Origin: Bursaphelenchus xylophilus
Lineage: Eukaryota > Nematoda > Chromadorea > Rhabditida > Aphelenchoididae
DNA length: 64,000 bases
Reading direction: 5' to 3'
Assembly (NCBI GenBank): GCA_904066235.2
Contig: CAJFCV020000004.1
Span: forward strand, 3,782,001-3,846,000
The notes beneath the pieces are model-generated. The model saw nothing but the letters and a program-made list of their open reading frames with translations, was not told where the DNA came from and did no database searches. The translations under genes were made by a program, and so were the position numbers. Below, piece after piece: positions 63,901 through 64,000 of this stretch. Position 1 is the first letter of the stretch. Each line of letters starts with the position of its first letter.

Positions 63901-64000
63901 TTTTTTTAGTTTACTGCGATAGTATTGATCAATATCTTTGCAGGTGTGGATCTCCGAGAATCCGAAGTGGAAGACACCTTCAACGCCATCTATGAGGACG
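54942..64000 (+). CDS. FNIP: Folliculin-interacting protein (FNIP) homolog, partial
   Basis: Plus strand, continuing past the right edge. Exons: 54942-55193 (possible ATG at 55057), 60973-61126, 61573-61673, 61711-61782, 61868-62139, 62218-62614, 62735-62846, 62908-63100, 63209-63868, 63944-beyond. FNIP binds folliculin and acts in amino-acid/TORC1 and AMPK signalling at the lysosome. Landmarks: MRLVIFNENDQRLLYDS (FNIP N-terminal strand), MVFGTLP..SGSLKIH-type block (here KTGSLKIH), SVMLSRVF, IGFALIF, LMNHLAWV and YNARLAQLMELCGI..KTVVIGK followed by LSYFIRCS, in the order of the family's N and middle domains. A Ser/Pro-rich linker fills exon 9. Exon 1 is Gly/Ser-rich and joins exon 2 in frame at GATTTTAG|CG; an ATG at 60920 just upstream of exon 2 could start a shorter form. 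Confidence 0.88.
55194..60972. other. 5.8-kb first intron of the FNIP gene
   Basis: No exon, RNA gene or clear repeat that I can support. Several open frames of 80-135 codons exist (for example near 55,981-56,298) without known motifs. Confidence 0.4.
61150..61490. repeat. Three tandem hairpin units in FNIP intron 2
   Basis: Unit length 118 bp. Each unit has GGGACATTTTATACGATGAAA or close variants facing its complement TTTCATCGTATAAGATGTCCC across a loop of about 20 nt, then a shared spacer (TAATTTGGTCGGTTA, TGTACCTAGAAACTT). Stems at about 61152-61217, 61270-61335 and 61388-61453. Confidence 0.85.

Overview
The window looks like nuclear DNA of a nematode. It carries a cuticle-collagen gene with the nematode N-terminal domain and a furin-type RxxR site, many introns of about 45-100 bp ending in TTTTCAG, a CHK/DUF1679 kinase-like gene of the kind amplified in nematodes, and a folliculin-interacting protein (FNIP) gene. 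I cannot name the species. All intron positions are my reading of splice consensus plus unbroken reading frame; no transcript supports them.

Layout: 0.4-2.7 kb holds a broken CHK kinase-like gene (minus strand). 4.0-4.6 kb holds a small cysteine-rich RING-like gene (plus). 5.8-34.4 kb is the main feature: eight genes, here called A to H, all on the minus strand. They are diverged paralogs with the pepsin (A1) fold, a signal peptide and the usual length, but neither catalytic Asp-Thr/Ser-Gly motif survives in any of them. Seven (all except G) also end in an acidic linker plus a hydrophobic tail that looks like a GPI-anchor signal. Between A and B sit a small four-helix membrane-protein gene (minus) and an F-box gene (plus). 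Two leftover terminal exons lie between G and H. 34.7-35.6 kb is a cuticle collagen (minus), 36.5-37.2 kb a FAM136A homolog (minus), and 37.8-42.6 kb an acetyl-CoA-synthetase-like gene whose ATP-binding loop is destroyed and whose C-terminal domain is absent. 42.6-54.9 kb has no gene I can support. From 54.9 kb to the right edge runs the FNIP homolog (plus), which continues outside the window.

Transposable elements are dense in the array and in the synthetase introns. There are several small terminal-inverted-repeat families with TA target duplications, a decayed mariner, retroelement fragments flanked by unusually long direct duplications, and nested insertions up to three deep. Almost all of them are in introns or intergenic DNA, mostly intron 3 or 4 of the protease-like genes.

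The strongest candidate for something undescribed is the array of secreted, probably membrane-anchored pseudoproteases: a birth-and-death family that kept the fold and lost the chemistry, suggesting binding or decoy roles at the cell surface.
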